Shown here: piece after piece, positions 47,723-58,392 of the stretch
How positions within the stretch are numbered: the stretch's first letter is position 1
Layout: each line of letters starts with the position of its first letter
From: Ypsolopha sequella
Taxonomy: Eukaryota; Arthropoda; Insecta; Lepidoptera; Ypsolophidae
DNA length: 64,000 nucleotides
Direction of reading: 5' to 3'
Assembly (NCBI GenBank): GCA_934047225.1
Contig: OW204000.1
Location: forward strand, 18,432,001 to 18,496,000
Translations under genes and position numbers: made by a program
The notes under the pieces: model-generated
Told to the model about the DNA's origin: nothing
Database searches by the model: none
What the model saw: only the letters and a program-made list of their open reading frames with translations

Positions 47723-50700
47723 CTATCCATATTCTGACTGAACAGTGAGAGAAAACTGCCCCTTAGGTATCGTTGTTGCGTGGTACCAAACACGGGTGTC
47801 CAGCAATACTGCAAACATTAAAAATAACATCTATGAGACAAAAAGTTAATACAGCAAAAAATTGGAAATTCCACAAAAATCTTGTGGCAATATATAGATA
47901 CGAGGGTGAATCCAAAAGTTCTAAGCCCGACCGTGAAAATGAAAGAAAAGTGGGTTCAAAATTATTTTTATTTTTCGACATAGTCTCCATCTAGATCAAC
48001 ACACTTCTTCCACCTGACCTGCAACCAGTTTATACCCTCGAAAAAAAATATTCCGGAAGGTCGTCAAAATAGTCATTAACTGCGACTATCACTTCTTCTC
48101 TAGTCGAATATTTTGATCCCACCAAGTGTTTTTTTAAATTTGGAAAGAGATGATAGTCAGAGGGGGCTAAATCCGGCCAATAAGGTGGGTGGGGCAGCAA
48201 CTCGTAACCACATTCATGGATCACAGCCATCGTTTCAACCGAAGTGTGAACTCGTGCATTGTCTTGAAGAAACAAAACTCTCTTACGCAACTCTCTTTAT
48301 TTCTTCGCGAAGTTTTCGTAATAGGTTACAATAATAGCGTGAATTTATAGTTTCACCTTTAGGTAAATAATCCAATAAAATAACTCCCTTTGAATCCCAA
48401 AAAACAGATGCCATGACTTTGTTGGCTGACAAAACGCACTTGGCCTTTTTCGGCGTGGGTGAGCCAGATCTTTTCCGTTTGGATTGCTGTTTTGTTTCAG
48501 GAGTATGGTGATGAACCCAGCTTTCATCCATGGTAACAAAACGAGACATAAAATCCTCAGCATCTGCCTCAAAAAGTTCCAAACAGTCACGCGAAATTGT
48601 GAATCGAACTCGTTTTTGGTCAGCTGAAAGCAATCTTGGGACCCAGCGAGCAGAAACCTTACGGAACCCCAATTCTACAGTTATAATGTTTTGCACTCGG
48701 CCATAACTGATGCTTGTGATCTCAGGTATCCTACTAATGGTCAATCGTCGGTGTCCTAGGATGAGATCACAAATTTTGTCAGTGTTTTCTTTAGTGGTAG
48801 ACGTTGAAGGCCTTCCGCTCCTTGGGTCATCTTCAATGGTCTCCCGACCGCGTTTAAATTCAGCTACCCACTTTTTGACAGTGGAATACGATGGAGCAGA
48901 TTCCCCTAATGTTGTTTCCATATCTTCATGAATCTCTTTAGGTGAAAGACCTTTTTTATTGAGGTACTTAATCACAGCACGGTGTTAAATTTTCTCCATT
49001 GTGAAAAATCCCGTCAGACTGCGTTAAACAAAATATCACAAAAAAATAATAGCTTGCAGTATCGAACTTCAACTTCACACAATCAATCACGAAAAAACAT
49101 ACTAACAAATGACGGTAGATTTACAAAGATTTGATACCTCTTTGTAGGTCGGGCTTAGAACTTTTGGATTCACCCTCGTATGTTACTTTTCGTCATAGTG
49201 ATAGCAGTCTACCTTTACGCTTGATCAGACCACTTACAAAAAACCTTTATTAGACAAACACTATAATAGTCCAAGAGCTCGTGACCTATTTGGGTAACGG
49301 TCGTCCTGTAAGGCCAAAAATTCTTTTAGTGATGAGTCATAGCATGCAAACTACAGTAAAGACGACCTGGCAGGTATCAGCCCGGTGCGTCATCATCCCT
49401 TATATTTTTGAAAGTGTACATAATATAGAAAAAAAAAACTTGTCGCTGTAAGCTTGAAATTTTAATATTATTTAGTTCATGCATTATAAAATATAAAAAA
49501 AAATTGACAGGCGATTACAGTGAGTGCACATACCTGACAGGTGCATCGAAAGGTGTGTAGTATATGAATTAAAATAAACTTTGTTCTGTAGAGTTGAAAT
49601 TTATATATATGTTTAAGTAAGCGATTTAGAAAAAGTAGGTACAATGACAGGCGATTCTGGCTAGCATAAGTCCTTGACAGGTGAGAGAAAAGGTGCTATG
49701 GGAGTGGAGTATTCATAAAACTGCAAAATCAGCAATGGTTAAGGTTTTAAAAGCAAATACTACCGACGAGGAGATACCAGAACGCTACGATGCTGTTATT
49801 TTTGATGGATTCTTTTTATTGCATACAATGAAAAATATCCCAAAAACATTCGGTAATATTTCCAAAAAAATCATGTCAATACTAACAGCAACACGTGCTC
49901 CACGAGTAGATATTATTTTTGATCAGTACTTTACACCTTCTATTAAGGATTATGAACGAGCCCAACGGCTTGAAGTACGAAACATAAAATACTTAATTAC
50001 TGGTCCTGAACAAGTTCGACCGGTGGATTTTATTAAAGAGCTACGAAATATTGAATTCAAAGTAGCTTTAGTAGATTTTTTAATTACACATTGGAGCACA
50101 AATGAAATGGCTGAGTTTATCGGGAATACCATTGTTAATTTAAATTACAAAGAATGCCATACTTATATGGTTGATAACGGTTCTGTGATGCACTACGTAA
50201 ATGACGATTTATCGTGCCCACATCATGAAGAAGCTGATACAAAAATTATTTATCATATATGCCAAATGGATAACGATGTGTCCGACGTTGTAATAAAATC
50301 GTCTGACACAGACGTATTAATAATAATGTTGGGAAACATGGACCATCTCCGTAATAATAATTTGAAGATCTATATGGAATATGGCACCATGAATTCAAAA
50401 AAATGGATAAATATTTCGGATTTACATATAAAATTAGGATCTCTTCTATGTCAAAGTTTACCGGGCTTTACTGCATTAACGGGTTGTGATTTCAACCCAT
50501 CTTTTCTAAGGAGAGGAAAAAAAAAACCTTACCAAATATTAAAAAAAAATATTCAATATCAAAAAGCATTTGCAGCATTAGGAAATGCTGAAATATTGGA
50601 AAAAAAAGAAGAAATTTTTCCAATACTTGAAAAATTCGTGTGTCAAATGTACGGTATGCGAAGTGAAAATGTGAATGACGCACGTCATGAAAAGTTTCTT

Positions 50701-53700
50701 GCCACATATAAAATAAGTGGCACTAAAGTATTTCGAAAGAAAATTATAAACTATGATTCGACAAATTTACCTCCGTGCCAACGTGAGCTGGAACAACAAT
50801 TATTAAGATCTGCATATATTACAAATATCTGGCGAAATAGTCATATGAAAGAGCCTGCAGTTCTTACACCTGAAGGCAATGGTTGGAATTTGATCGATGA
50901 CCACTATATTTTTAATTGGTTTGAGGGTGATACAGTTCCTTCATCTATATATGAAATACTCATACAACAGTCTTCTGAAACTGCCGAAGATGAACCAAGC
51001 GAAGGTGAGGAATACATTTTAGACAACATACAGCTTTTTTATTCAATAAGATAGTAGTAATTTTGAAGTTATTATTATTAATGTATCAAAACTTTTTTTC
51101 TTTACAGATAATGAAAATAATTACGTAGAACCGAAAAATTATGAAGAAGATAGTAGTGACTTGCCCGATGATGATGAAGAAATTAATAGTGATGAATCGG
51201 ATGATGAAATTTGTTTTTAAAAATATTGTATTTACTTTTTAATAAATAAAACATGTTTTACCCATGATTTTTGTCTCCACGTAATGTCATTTGCACCATT
51301 AAATTCACGTTATTACGACTTTGACTCGCGCTCCCACAGCATCTTTTCTCTCACCTGTCAAGGACTTATGCTAGCCAAAATCGCCTGTCATTATACCTAC
51401 TTTATCTAAATCGCTTACTTAAACATATATATAAATTTCAACTCTACAGAACAAAGTTTATTTTAACCCATATACTACACACCTTTCGATGCACCTGTCA
51501 GGTATGTGCACTCACTGTAATCGCCTGTCAATTTTTTTCTATTCTTTATAATGCATGAACTAAATAGTATTAAAATTTCAAGCTTACAGCGACAAGTTTT
51601 TTTTTCCAATTTTATGTACACTTTCAAAAATATAAGGGATGATGACGCACCGGACTGATACCTGCCAGGTCGTCGTTACTGTAGTTTGCATGCTATGACT
51701 CATCACTAAAAGAATTTTTAGCCTTACAGGACGACCGTTACCCAAATAGGTCACGAGCTCTTAGAATATAATCTACCTGACCGATAGTTTACAAAGTGTT
51801 ATGTTCCTATGACAAAGGTACACAGTCACAATCTTACTTATAATTGATAAATCAGCCTTGTGAGTTGTGACCGATATCTGAACAATTACAAATTATGAAT
51901 ATGCAGTATCACAAAATCCTTAAGGAACTTACAAGCCAAATTTCGAGTTTGTAGGCTCTGTAGTTCAGGAGGTTTCGTGACGAGTTTTAGTTGATGAAAA
52001 AGTACTATCTCATGATTTTCGCTGGCAAAAATCTATCCTGTTTTGTTCTTAATTCATTATTTAAAAACAGATAGACTTGCATGAATTATCTCGAGATATG
52101 CGATATTTTAAATAATTAATCATGAATTGAACTTACAGTAGGTACCTATTTATAAACATCATCTAAAACTGTTCTGTTCTGTTCAACAAAAATAGTTATT
52201 TTTTTACGCTTAATAATTTATTGTTTTTCTTACGGAAAAATGTATGCTAAATCCGAATCTGACCTCAGATTTTCTCTATCACCCTGTAGTATTTGTCTAA
52301 GACCAATTGAATTTTGAAGAAATGCATTCTCTAACTACTGGTGGGTCTTTACACTTAAAAATTTGTTTTTTGGCTTTAATTTTTAATAATACCTCTCCTC
52401 AATAGTTTTTCTTAATAGTAAGATAAAAAGGTTCATGAGACCAAGCATAGTTTATAATAATTTAATGACTTAATCACACCCGATTTTTCATAGTAAAACC
52501 TTGGTATGAACAGAACAAGCTCTTACAAGACATTTTTTATTTTGAAAAATAATGCTCAAACACAAATCTTGTTATCATCACCTTAATGAGTATTGTTTAA
52601 GGACGTGCAATGATAAAAAATAAATCCAAAATCTCTTCAGAAGTAATAAAAAAATGTCAAATTTTAATATTTAAAGTTTATTTCACAAAAGTTTAGACGT
52701 GAAAGGAAAAAAATCTGAGTCCAGGTTTGGATTCAGCACAAAATTCTCTATAAGAATAACACAAAATTCTCTATAAGAATAACACAAAATTAATCAGGAT
52801 AAAAAAAGCATGTGGACCAGTGTATCGTAAGTAACACACTATTCAACTTACCTATGTCTCCCGGTTCAACATAATACTCAAACTTATGGCAGACATGGTC
52901 ACATTCAGGCACTGGAGCAACTATCCAAGTCTTGTTGCCTTTTACCTGGCCCTGCCACATCAGCCTAGGTATGTAGTCCAACTGTAAAAAGCAAATAAAT
53001 ATGATATTTTATATCATTATCATTTTAATTATGTTTTAATATATAATTGTGTCGATTTGGTGTAACATTTTTTAACTTATTTGACAGGACTAAACTAATT
53101 TTATGTATTTTGTCTTTTTCTTGGTGTATCGAAAAGACAAAGACAGGACACTTCAAATAAGGTTAGTCCTGTCAAATAAATTAAGTCATGTTACACCAAA
53201 TCAACACTATTACATACTTTAAAAAAAACAGATAAATGTGAGATATATTTTAGGCCATTCAATACGGCGGCCATAGCATCTGATGCTCATATTCGAATAG
53301 CCCAAAATATATCTGATATTAGACAATTTATTTTGTGTTTTTTTAATTAAATCTGAAACTAAGCAACACAGAATTAAGACTGTTCCTATTTGTAAACAAT
53401 ATTACAGGAGGGAATTTCAACCCCTTCCAGAAAAGTAATTTATATGAAATGTCATTGCAAGAATAAAGGTTAAACTACACTGATCATTAATTGTTAGCAT
53501 TTTACTTATTTTGTAAGATATTAAATAAGGGTGTGGTTTACTATATCATGTGCCTTGTAAACCAAGATATTTACATCAGCTTAATGTAGTTTTACCTCAA
53601 TGTTAGGAATTCATAATACTGACATGCATTACAGCACCCATTTCGAATCCAAAAAAAATGTTTTCAGTTGCAGAGAACTCGGCATCTTCTGGTAAAAACT

Positions 53701-54659
53701 CCGGTATACTGTAGTACTTTCTTACTTTTGCCAGGATCTCTGGATGACAGTTACCCCTGAAATAATGTTTTATTGTTAATTAATCATTATTGCTTTATTC
53801 AATTAACAATTACAGGATACCATTAAACAGTGTTTGCATACTAACCAGCCGACATACCAAGGTCTTTGCCCTGGCTCATTTCTGGCCCTTTCTTCAGGCA
53901 TATTCAATACTTCTTTCAAAGAAAATAGATCAGTTTTGAAATTTAAGAACTGACACCCATCTTCCAGACTTTCATAGCTACCATCAGTTTGCTCATAAAG
54001 CCTCTTAAACATGTCAAAATTAAACGCTTTCGTGGCCCTCCAGTGGCTGATGGCATTTTTTACTATAATTGGTCTTGATAAATAGGCATATTGCTGCAAG
54101 AAACAATAAAAAGCAGTGACTTATGGGAAATTCTAGTCTATTTGAGGGTCAATGCTGAATTAAAACGAAGGAAACGCAAAAACAAGAATTGCCTAGAATA
54201 AAAAGAAATAAAAAATGAAGCACACCAAGTTTCGAACTACTCTTGTTTTACTTATCTTACCGCGAAGTCCCTTCGGGATATGTTGCGTAGAACAATAGGT
54301 TTTGTTACATTTGCACAGTAGTTACAATCGGCAAGAGGTCTGGTGGCCTCCCAAACCAAATAATTACTAGAAAACAAGCACCTTGCACTTAGAAAACTAT
54401 TAACTAAACTGCTACTTATAACTAGAGATATAAAGACAAAAACCACTGCAAGAATTAGACTTGAACTTTTATGTTGAGAACTTGAGCTGTAATTACAAAC
54501 GTAATTAAACTGTTGTAAAACCAGTTCATCTACACCGTTATAAATAGCACGTTTTTGCAATCGTCTTATAAGCCTTCTTGTGGTTCTTCTTGAAAGACTT
54601 TTATTCATTATAAACTGAAGAAAATTATAAATAATAAATCCAATTTGAATAATTTCCAA
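47723..54659 (-). CDS. membrane-anchored cupin_8/JmjC-like protein
   Basis: Five minus-strand exons, 54659-54261, 54093-53846, 53756-53624, 52981-52852 and 47808-47723, join in phase to 331 residues (314 if the second Met at 54608 is used). A basic N-terminus (SRRTTRRLIRRLQKR) precedes one hydrophobic segment (about residues 70-95, SSSLILAVVFVFISLVISSS), so a type II membrane protein with a lumenal catalytic domain is likely. The domain has CNYC, a WYVGW block, MGAVMHLDYIPRLMWQGQ and a final LLDTRVWYHATTI. H-x-D (MH|LD, split exactly at an exon border) plus the distal WYH histidine fit the Fe(II)/2-oxoglutarate facial triad of the cupin_8/JmjC fold. Substrate unknown. The last exon lies 5 kb away, beyond a mariner and a PIN-nuclease element, yet its phase and family match are exact, so the gene looks intact. 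Symbol not recognised. Confidence 0.85.
47901..49178 (-). mobile_element. mariner element with TA target duplication, inactive
   Basis: Perfect-looking terminal inverted repeats (CGAGGGTGAATCCAAAAGTT at the left, its complement at the right) are flanked by TA on both sides (47899-47900, 49179-49180). The transposase on the minus strand has the N-terminal helix-turn-helix ([20 protein letters not shown]), catalytic aspartates in VTMDESWVHHH, FLQDNARVH and WPDLAPSDYHLF, and the D34D spacing typical of mariner. It is broken twice: a TAA at codon 5 and a one-base frameshift near 48288, between EEIKR and RKRVLF. Confidence 0.9.
49273..49710 (+). repeat. left terminal inverted repeat with tandem subterminal units
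   Basis: Contains two diverged units about 140 bp apart: TGACAGGCGATT (49505, 49645), then TGACAGGTG (49534, 49674) and AAAGGTG. A third, weaker unit is CCTGGCAGGTATC at 49367. Each is preceded by a similar AACTT..CTGTA..TTGAAATTT block. These look like binding sites for the element's own protein. Confidence 0.7.
49735..51220 (+). CDS. FEN1/XPG-like PIN-domain nuclease inside a long-TIR element
   Basis: The frame is open from 49681 but starts there with GTG; the first ATG is at 49735. Exon 1 ends at 51004 (GAAG|GTGAGG) and exon 2, 51108-51220, adds an acidic tail (EEDSSDLPDDDEE) and a stop; AATAAA follows at 51241. Counting from 49681, the motifs are: FDG at 41-43, IIFDQY at 78-83, HEEADT at 182-187, SSDTDVLII at 207-215, and LTGCDF at 266-271 followed by RRGKKKPYQIL. 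Their order and the acidic residues (D42, D81, E183/E184, D186, D209, D211, D270) parallel the XPG-N, XPG-I and helix-hairpin-like parts of flap endonucleases. Similar HEEADT/DTDV/LTGCD proteins occur widely as multi-copy uncharacterised proteins in animals. The N-terminal border may be truncated by the repeat arm. Nuclease assignment is inference from motifs. Confidence 0.75.
51241..51246 (+). terminator. poly(A) signal of the PIN-nuclease gene
   Basis: AATAAATAAA begins 20 bases after the stop codon of the nuclease gene, inside the element. Confidence 0.55.
51324..51762 (-). repeat. right terminal inverted repeat
   Basis: Reverse complement of 49273-49710, including all subterminal TGACAGG units (read as CCTGTCA around 51354, 51384, 51496 and 51526) and ending CACGAGCTCTT. 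Confidence 0.75.
51763..52736. other. intron of the cupin-like gene, nothing recognised
   Basis: AT-rich intron between the PIN-nuclease element and the exon at 52852. Confidence 0.35.
52737..52791 (+). repeat. 23 bp tandem repeat
   Basis: ACACAAAATTCTCTATAAGA-type unit, about 2.4 copies, close to the donor side of the cupin-like exon at 52852. Confidence 0.65.
53047..53208. mobile_element. MITE family E, complete copy
   Basis: Ends TGTGTCGATTTGGTGTAAC / GTTACACCAAATCAACACT, inner GACAGGACTAAA / TTAGTCCTGTC. Followed at 53241-53330 by a palindromic ATATATTTTAGGCCATTC fragment. Confidence 0.7.
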
Positions 54660-55639
54660 TCAAAACAAATGGATTTGGAATGGTAGGTAAATTGACATTG
54701 ACGTAAGACCGGAAGAATGAATTGTATTGCGTTCCCAAATCATTACGTAGGTACTTGCAATTTTAAAAATCTTTCATGGTGTATACTGTTTTGTGCATCA
54801 ACCATATGAGGATGTTGTCCTTATTTTATTACCTATCAGCAGAAGTCAAAAACTTCATATAAAAACTATCCTAGTTTTTTTTTGGCAAAAGAGTTAGGTG
54901 CTGTACATAACAGATGGAATTAAATATTTTGGTCGTGGTATTGTAACGTATCTGTCGCAGTCAACAACTTAATGGTGAGGCTATATGTGTTTTAAGCCCT
55001 CTTACTTTTTCCAAACTCTTTTTTGTCAAGCTGTACTTTATTCTATGTTCTCCTCTGAAAGCTTGATCAAGGTCAGTCTGGAAAATCGCTCATTGGGACT
55101 GAGGTTACGTGATTTAGTTGGTTATGTTCATTTGATTCGTCACTTCAGATGGTATCGAGTTCGTTAGTGTAGTGGAAAAGCATTAGGTAACCAAGTGTCT
55201 GAGTTCGAATCTACGTCAATCAAATATACCAACTTATTTTTTCTTTTTTATCAGTAATAGGAAACTTAATCAAAATTTAATTAAAAGAAAAAAGTAGGTG
55301 TGATGACGAGCGAAGCGAAGCGAGCATGTAAAGTTTACATGTAAATAAATTAAGGGAGTTGAGCGAAGTGGAGCAGAGCAAAGCGACATTCCTAGTATTA
55401 ACAGAATTCATAACATAAACCAAAATTCTGTCACCTCTGGCAACTGTCCCATCCTATTAATTCGTGATCGCCGGCTCAGGCAGCGGAGCTTTTTTGCCTA
55501 TGATGCGCAAAACGGAACTAAGCGACACTGAAAATGCGAAGATGCTAATGTGACCAAAACGGAACACGCCCATGTCATGTCAACGGACGGGGGTGAACTT
55601 GGCGGTTTTAGCTCGGGAAATTAATAAAAAGTCGTGAAA
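54660..55639. promoter_or_regulatory. intergenic divergent region between the cupin-like gene and Su(z)12
   Basis: One kilobase between two divergent starts. It holds a tRNA-derived SINE head (about 55137-55225), a GCGAAGCGAAGCGAG-rich repeat fragment (55285-55395), and just before Su(z)12 a GC-richer stretch (55450-55620) that is the likely proximal promoter and 5' UTR. Confidence 0.35.
55137..55225 (+). repeat. tRNA-derived SINE head or tRNA pseudogene
   Basis: Box A TAGTGTAGTGG (55165-55175) and box B GTTCGAATC (55203-55211), 27 bases apart, match Pol III internal promoter consensus; the flanking stems do not fold into a convincing tRNA. Confidence 0.5.
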
Positions 55640-57981
55640 ATGCCTCCCAAAAAACGAGATAAGGATAGTGAAACAACGAAAAACTCCAAGATTGATCACT
55701 TACAAGCCGATCATGAGCTATTTCTACAAGCGTTTGAAAGTAAGACCCATAAAATGCAATGACCCTAGTGTATGCAAAACATTTTCTTTATTTATTGTGG
55801 TAATATGAATTCAATTATCAATTTCAGAACCAACCCAGATATATAGATTTCTTAGGACTCGCAATATGCTATCAGTGAGTACAGAAAAATCAACCAGTAT
55901 TGATGTACATAACCTAAAGATGTGTATTTGAATACCCACTTGTTCCTCTATTTTCAGCCCATATTTTTAAATAGGACACTTTCCTACATGAAACGACGGA
56001 TGTCTCGAAGTAACAAGAGTCGTATCGGCTTCAAAGTTGACTCTTTACTAGAGAAAGTAATCCTAAAACGGAGTACTGAGCTACAACCAAATAGCCTGGG
56101 AGGATACATGACTCTCACATTCCTAGGATTCTATGATAAGACATTAGAAGACCCGAGAGACTATAAAATCAGAGTAGAAACATGGTTACTAAAAATATGT
56201 CACAAAAAAAGGAAGGAAAGCTCATCGGCTGTGGTGCAAGTATCTGTAAGTTTCAGTCATTTAGCATGAAGAAATAGTTCAGATTTCAGTTGTATTACAC
56301 ATGATGTAGTATTACATTTTGTAATCCTTTTAACACTTACTTTAACACATAATATTGATAATTAACCCATGATGTGTCTATACCTCAGTTCATAACTATC
56401 TTGTTCAGTTATTGTCAACGATTGTCAAACAATGCACAACAATATACAGTAATACCCCGCGTTACTTGAAGGATGCGTTCCGAACAAAATAGCGTTAAGT
56501 GAAATTCGCATATAATGGGGTATTATGAAATAACAACCAAAATAAGTAATTAAAGTGCTTTTATTGCAAAAATGAAACAGAATCAGTCTATTAATTTTAT
56601 TGTTTGTTACAGAATAGTTTCAACTCTTTTAATCTTTAGAATTAATCACTGAAATAGTTATCTAATGGTTTTTGAGTAGCATTTTGTTTGCATTCTTCCA
56701 AGTCTTTCATAGCATACAACACTTGTATTGCTTTCCAAACACTTATAATGCGATTAATATAACTGTCTGAGTTTTCTAAAATGTAACTATTTTGATCTAT
56801 GAATCCACCTAAAGCAGGGCAAATTAGCATGAATTTTAAAAATCGCGTTGTAAAGAATTCGCGCCGTGCGGGGAGTTACTGTATTCAAATTGCGAAAATC
56901 TTTAGACATTACATAGTTTCGCAAACTTGATGTTTTGGGACATGGGATGGGTTAAATGAAAGTTAGATCCTACCAAATTCATGTTCAGTAGTGGAACCGG
57001 CCCTGAGCAATTTTGTTGACTAACTGTTTTTTTGGGTTCTATGACCCAGGTACCTTTTCACAGTACCAAGTGTGCTATTAACTTGAAGAACTTTGGGTAG
57101 TCAGCCCATTTTTTTTTAATGAATTTTTGTTTACCCAATTGTTTTTACAGGTTAAATGGCAGTAAGCTATCCTGTTTTGTGTAATAACTTTGCTTTTATC
57201 TAAGAATTGCCATTACCTCTGGTTCCACTTCTACATATAAAACATATTGTAGGTCCAATAGACACAACCACAACCATACAAAACCAAGTGGCATTCTGGA
57301 ACCAGACATGTTTTATACATATTGGTGTTGATTCGGTGTAGCATGATTTAACTTACAGGTCCCGGCAATAAATAATGCACATTATATTGTAGCGTCATCT
57401 CTATCGCATAACTACTAAAAATCTGGTGACAGAGATGGCTCTCTACGAAGCCGAAAATAGCCAATGTGCATTATTTACTGCCGGATAATGTATTTGGCAG
57501 GACTAAACTTAGTTTATGCGTTCTGTCATTGTCTTTTCAATAGAGAAAGAAAAAGACTACTTATTACTACATGCTTACTACTTGAGTTTTCCTTGATTTT
57601 CTGGAAACCCTACATACTAAATGACTTTTTTTTTATTGAATTTCCTACATGACATTGATGGTCTGCTTTCCTTAAGCTAATGAAATTATTTCTTATATTT
57701 CACCACAATTTTTCATCTGAATAAGTAATTTTACTAGTTTGGTTAATAAAAATAAAACATCTAAACTTGTTATTTTCAGCATGGGTACTGTTCGCTCCCA
57801 CTGAACCCGTCTCCATCAGAGACACCTCTCATGGCGTCCGCAGTGAGCATCGCCAGCGACACCTTCAGCCCCTCACAAGGACCTAACGTCAAGTCATACA
57901 TGCTGATGATGCAAGTCACTGTAACCAAGATCGGGCATGCCGCTTCCTCTACTAGTGAAATTACGAATGGTGATGTTAAAG
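55640..57981 (+). CDS. Su(z)12: Polycomb PRC2 subunit Su(z)12 (N-terminal exons; 3' end outside window)
   Basis: Core scaffold of Polycomb repressive complex 2, which methylates histone H3 lysine 27. Four exons are visible: 55640-55739, 55828-55874, 55958-56245 and 57780-57981, together 212 residues and ending in phase 1 at a GTAATA donor. Diagnostic blocks, nearly identical to vertebrate SUZ12: LQADHELFLQAFE, then KPTQIYRFLRTRN, PIFLNRTLSYM, FKVDSLLEKV, LTFLGFYDK, ICHKKRKE, PLNPS and VKSYMLMMQVTV. The long Gly/Ser-rich vertebrate N-terminus is replaced by a short MPPKKRDKDSET. No further exons (zinc finger, VEFS box) could be found up to 64000, so the next intron exceeds 6 kb and is filled with transposons. 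The third intron contains a Tigger-like element and a nested MITE pair. Confidence 0.95.
56447..56881 (-). mobile_element. Tigger/pogo-like element remnant in a Su(z)12 intron
   Basis: Ends CAGTAATACCCCGCG and its imperfect complement (CGGGGAGTTACTG) are flanked by TA, as in Tigger elements. A minus-strand frame (56830-56642) encodes 62 residues ending CKQNATQKPLDNYFSD, matching the C-terminal end of Tigger transposases. The DDE core is deleted. Confidence 0.65.
57325..57560. mobile_element. MITE family E split by another MITE
   Basis: Family E outer end GTGTTGATTCGGTGTAGCAT and, after an insert (57356-57487), GGCAGGACTAAACTTAGTTT. The insert has ends CCCGGCAATAAATAATGCAC / GTGCATTATTTACTGCCGG. 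Confidence 0.7.
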
Positions 57982-58392
57982 GTAATATTTTCCTGTAATG
58001 TACTGGACTGGGTGTAAATAGATAGATAATACATTCATGGAGATATTTATGGGAATGCAGAAAATGAAGAAAAAGTTCGATTGAAGATTTTAGTGACTTG
58101 GGTTTTCTTAATAAATTGGATATTATCGTTTCGTGATTTTCTTTCAAAAAGCAGTCCTTTTGCCAGTTTTAGGTTGAAATCGTGCATGGGGTAAAAAGAT
58201 GCTTGTGAAGCACAAACGCTCAAGTGAAAACACTATTTCAAAATAGTACCAGGAGTACTCCTATTTAGATAGGACAGTAAAAGTTAATAAGTCTTTAGGG
58301 GAAGAAGACTTTTACACCAACAGCTAGGCGTTCAACAGCTTTCACGAGATACTTTTGCTATTTTTTAACCTATGCTTTCCAAAAATTTGGAT

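Larger units (their letters stand above)
49273..51762. mobile_element. 2.49 kb element with 438 bp terminal inverted repeats and a PIN-nuclease gene
   Basis: The left arm 49273-49710 and right arm 51324-51762 are inverted copies with only scattered mismatches; both begin AAGAGCTCGTGACC at the outer edge. Between them sits a single two-exon gene for a FEN1/XPG-like nuclease. The element lies in the terminal intron of the cupin-like gene, 94 bases from a mariner. No clear target-site duplication flanks it (left TAGTCC, right AGAATA). I do not recognise a named superfamily. The near-identity of the arms suggests recent insertion or arm homogenisation. Academ-type transposons are known to carry XPG nucleases, but a DDE-like transposase is missing here. 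Confidence 0.8.

Noticed and set aside
49950..50707. Minus-strand ORFs inside the nuclease element
   Set aside because: Shadows of the nuclease coding sequence on the other strand.
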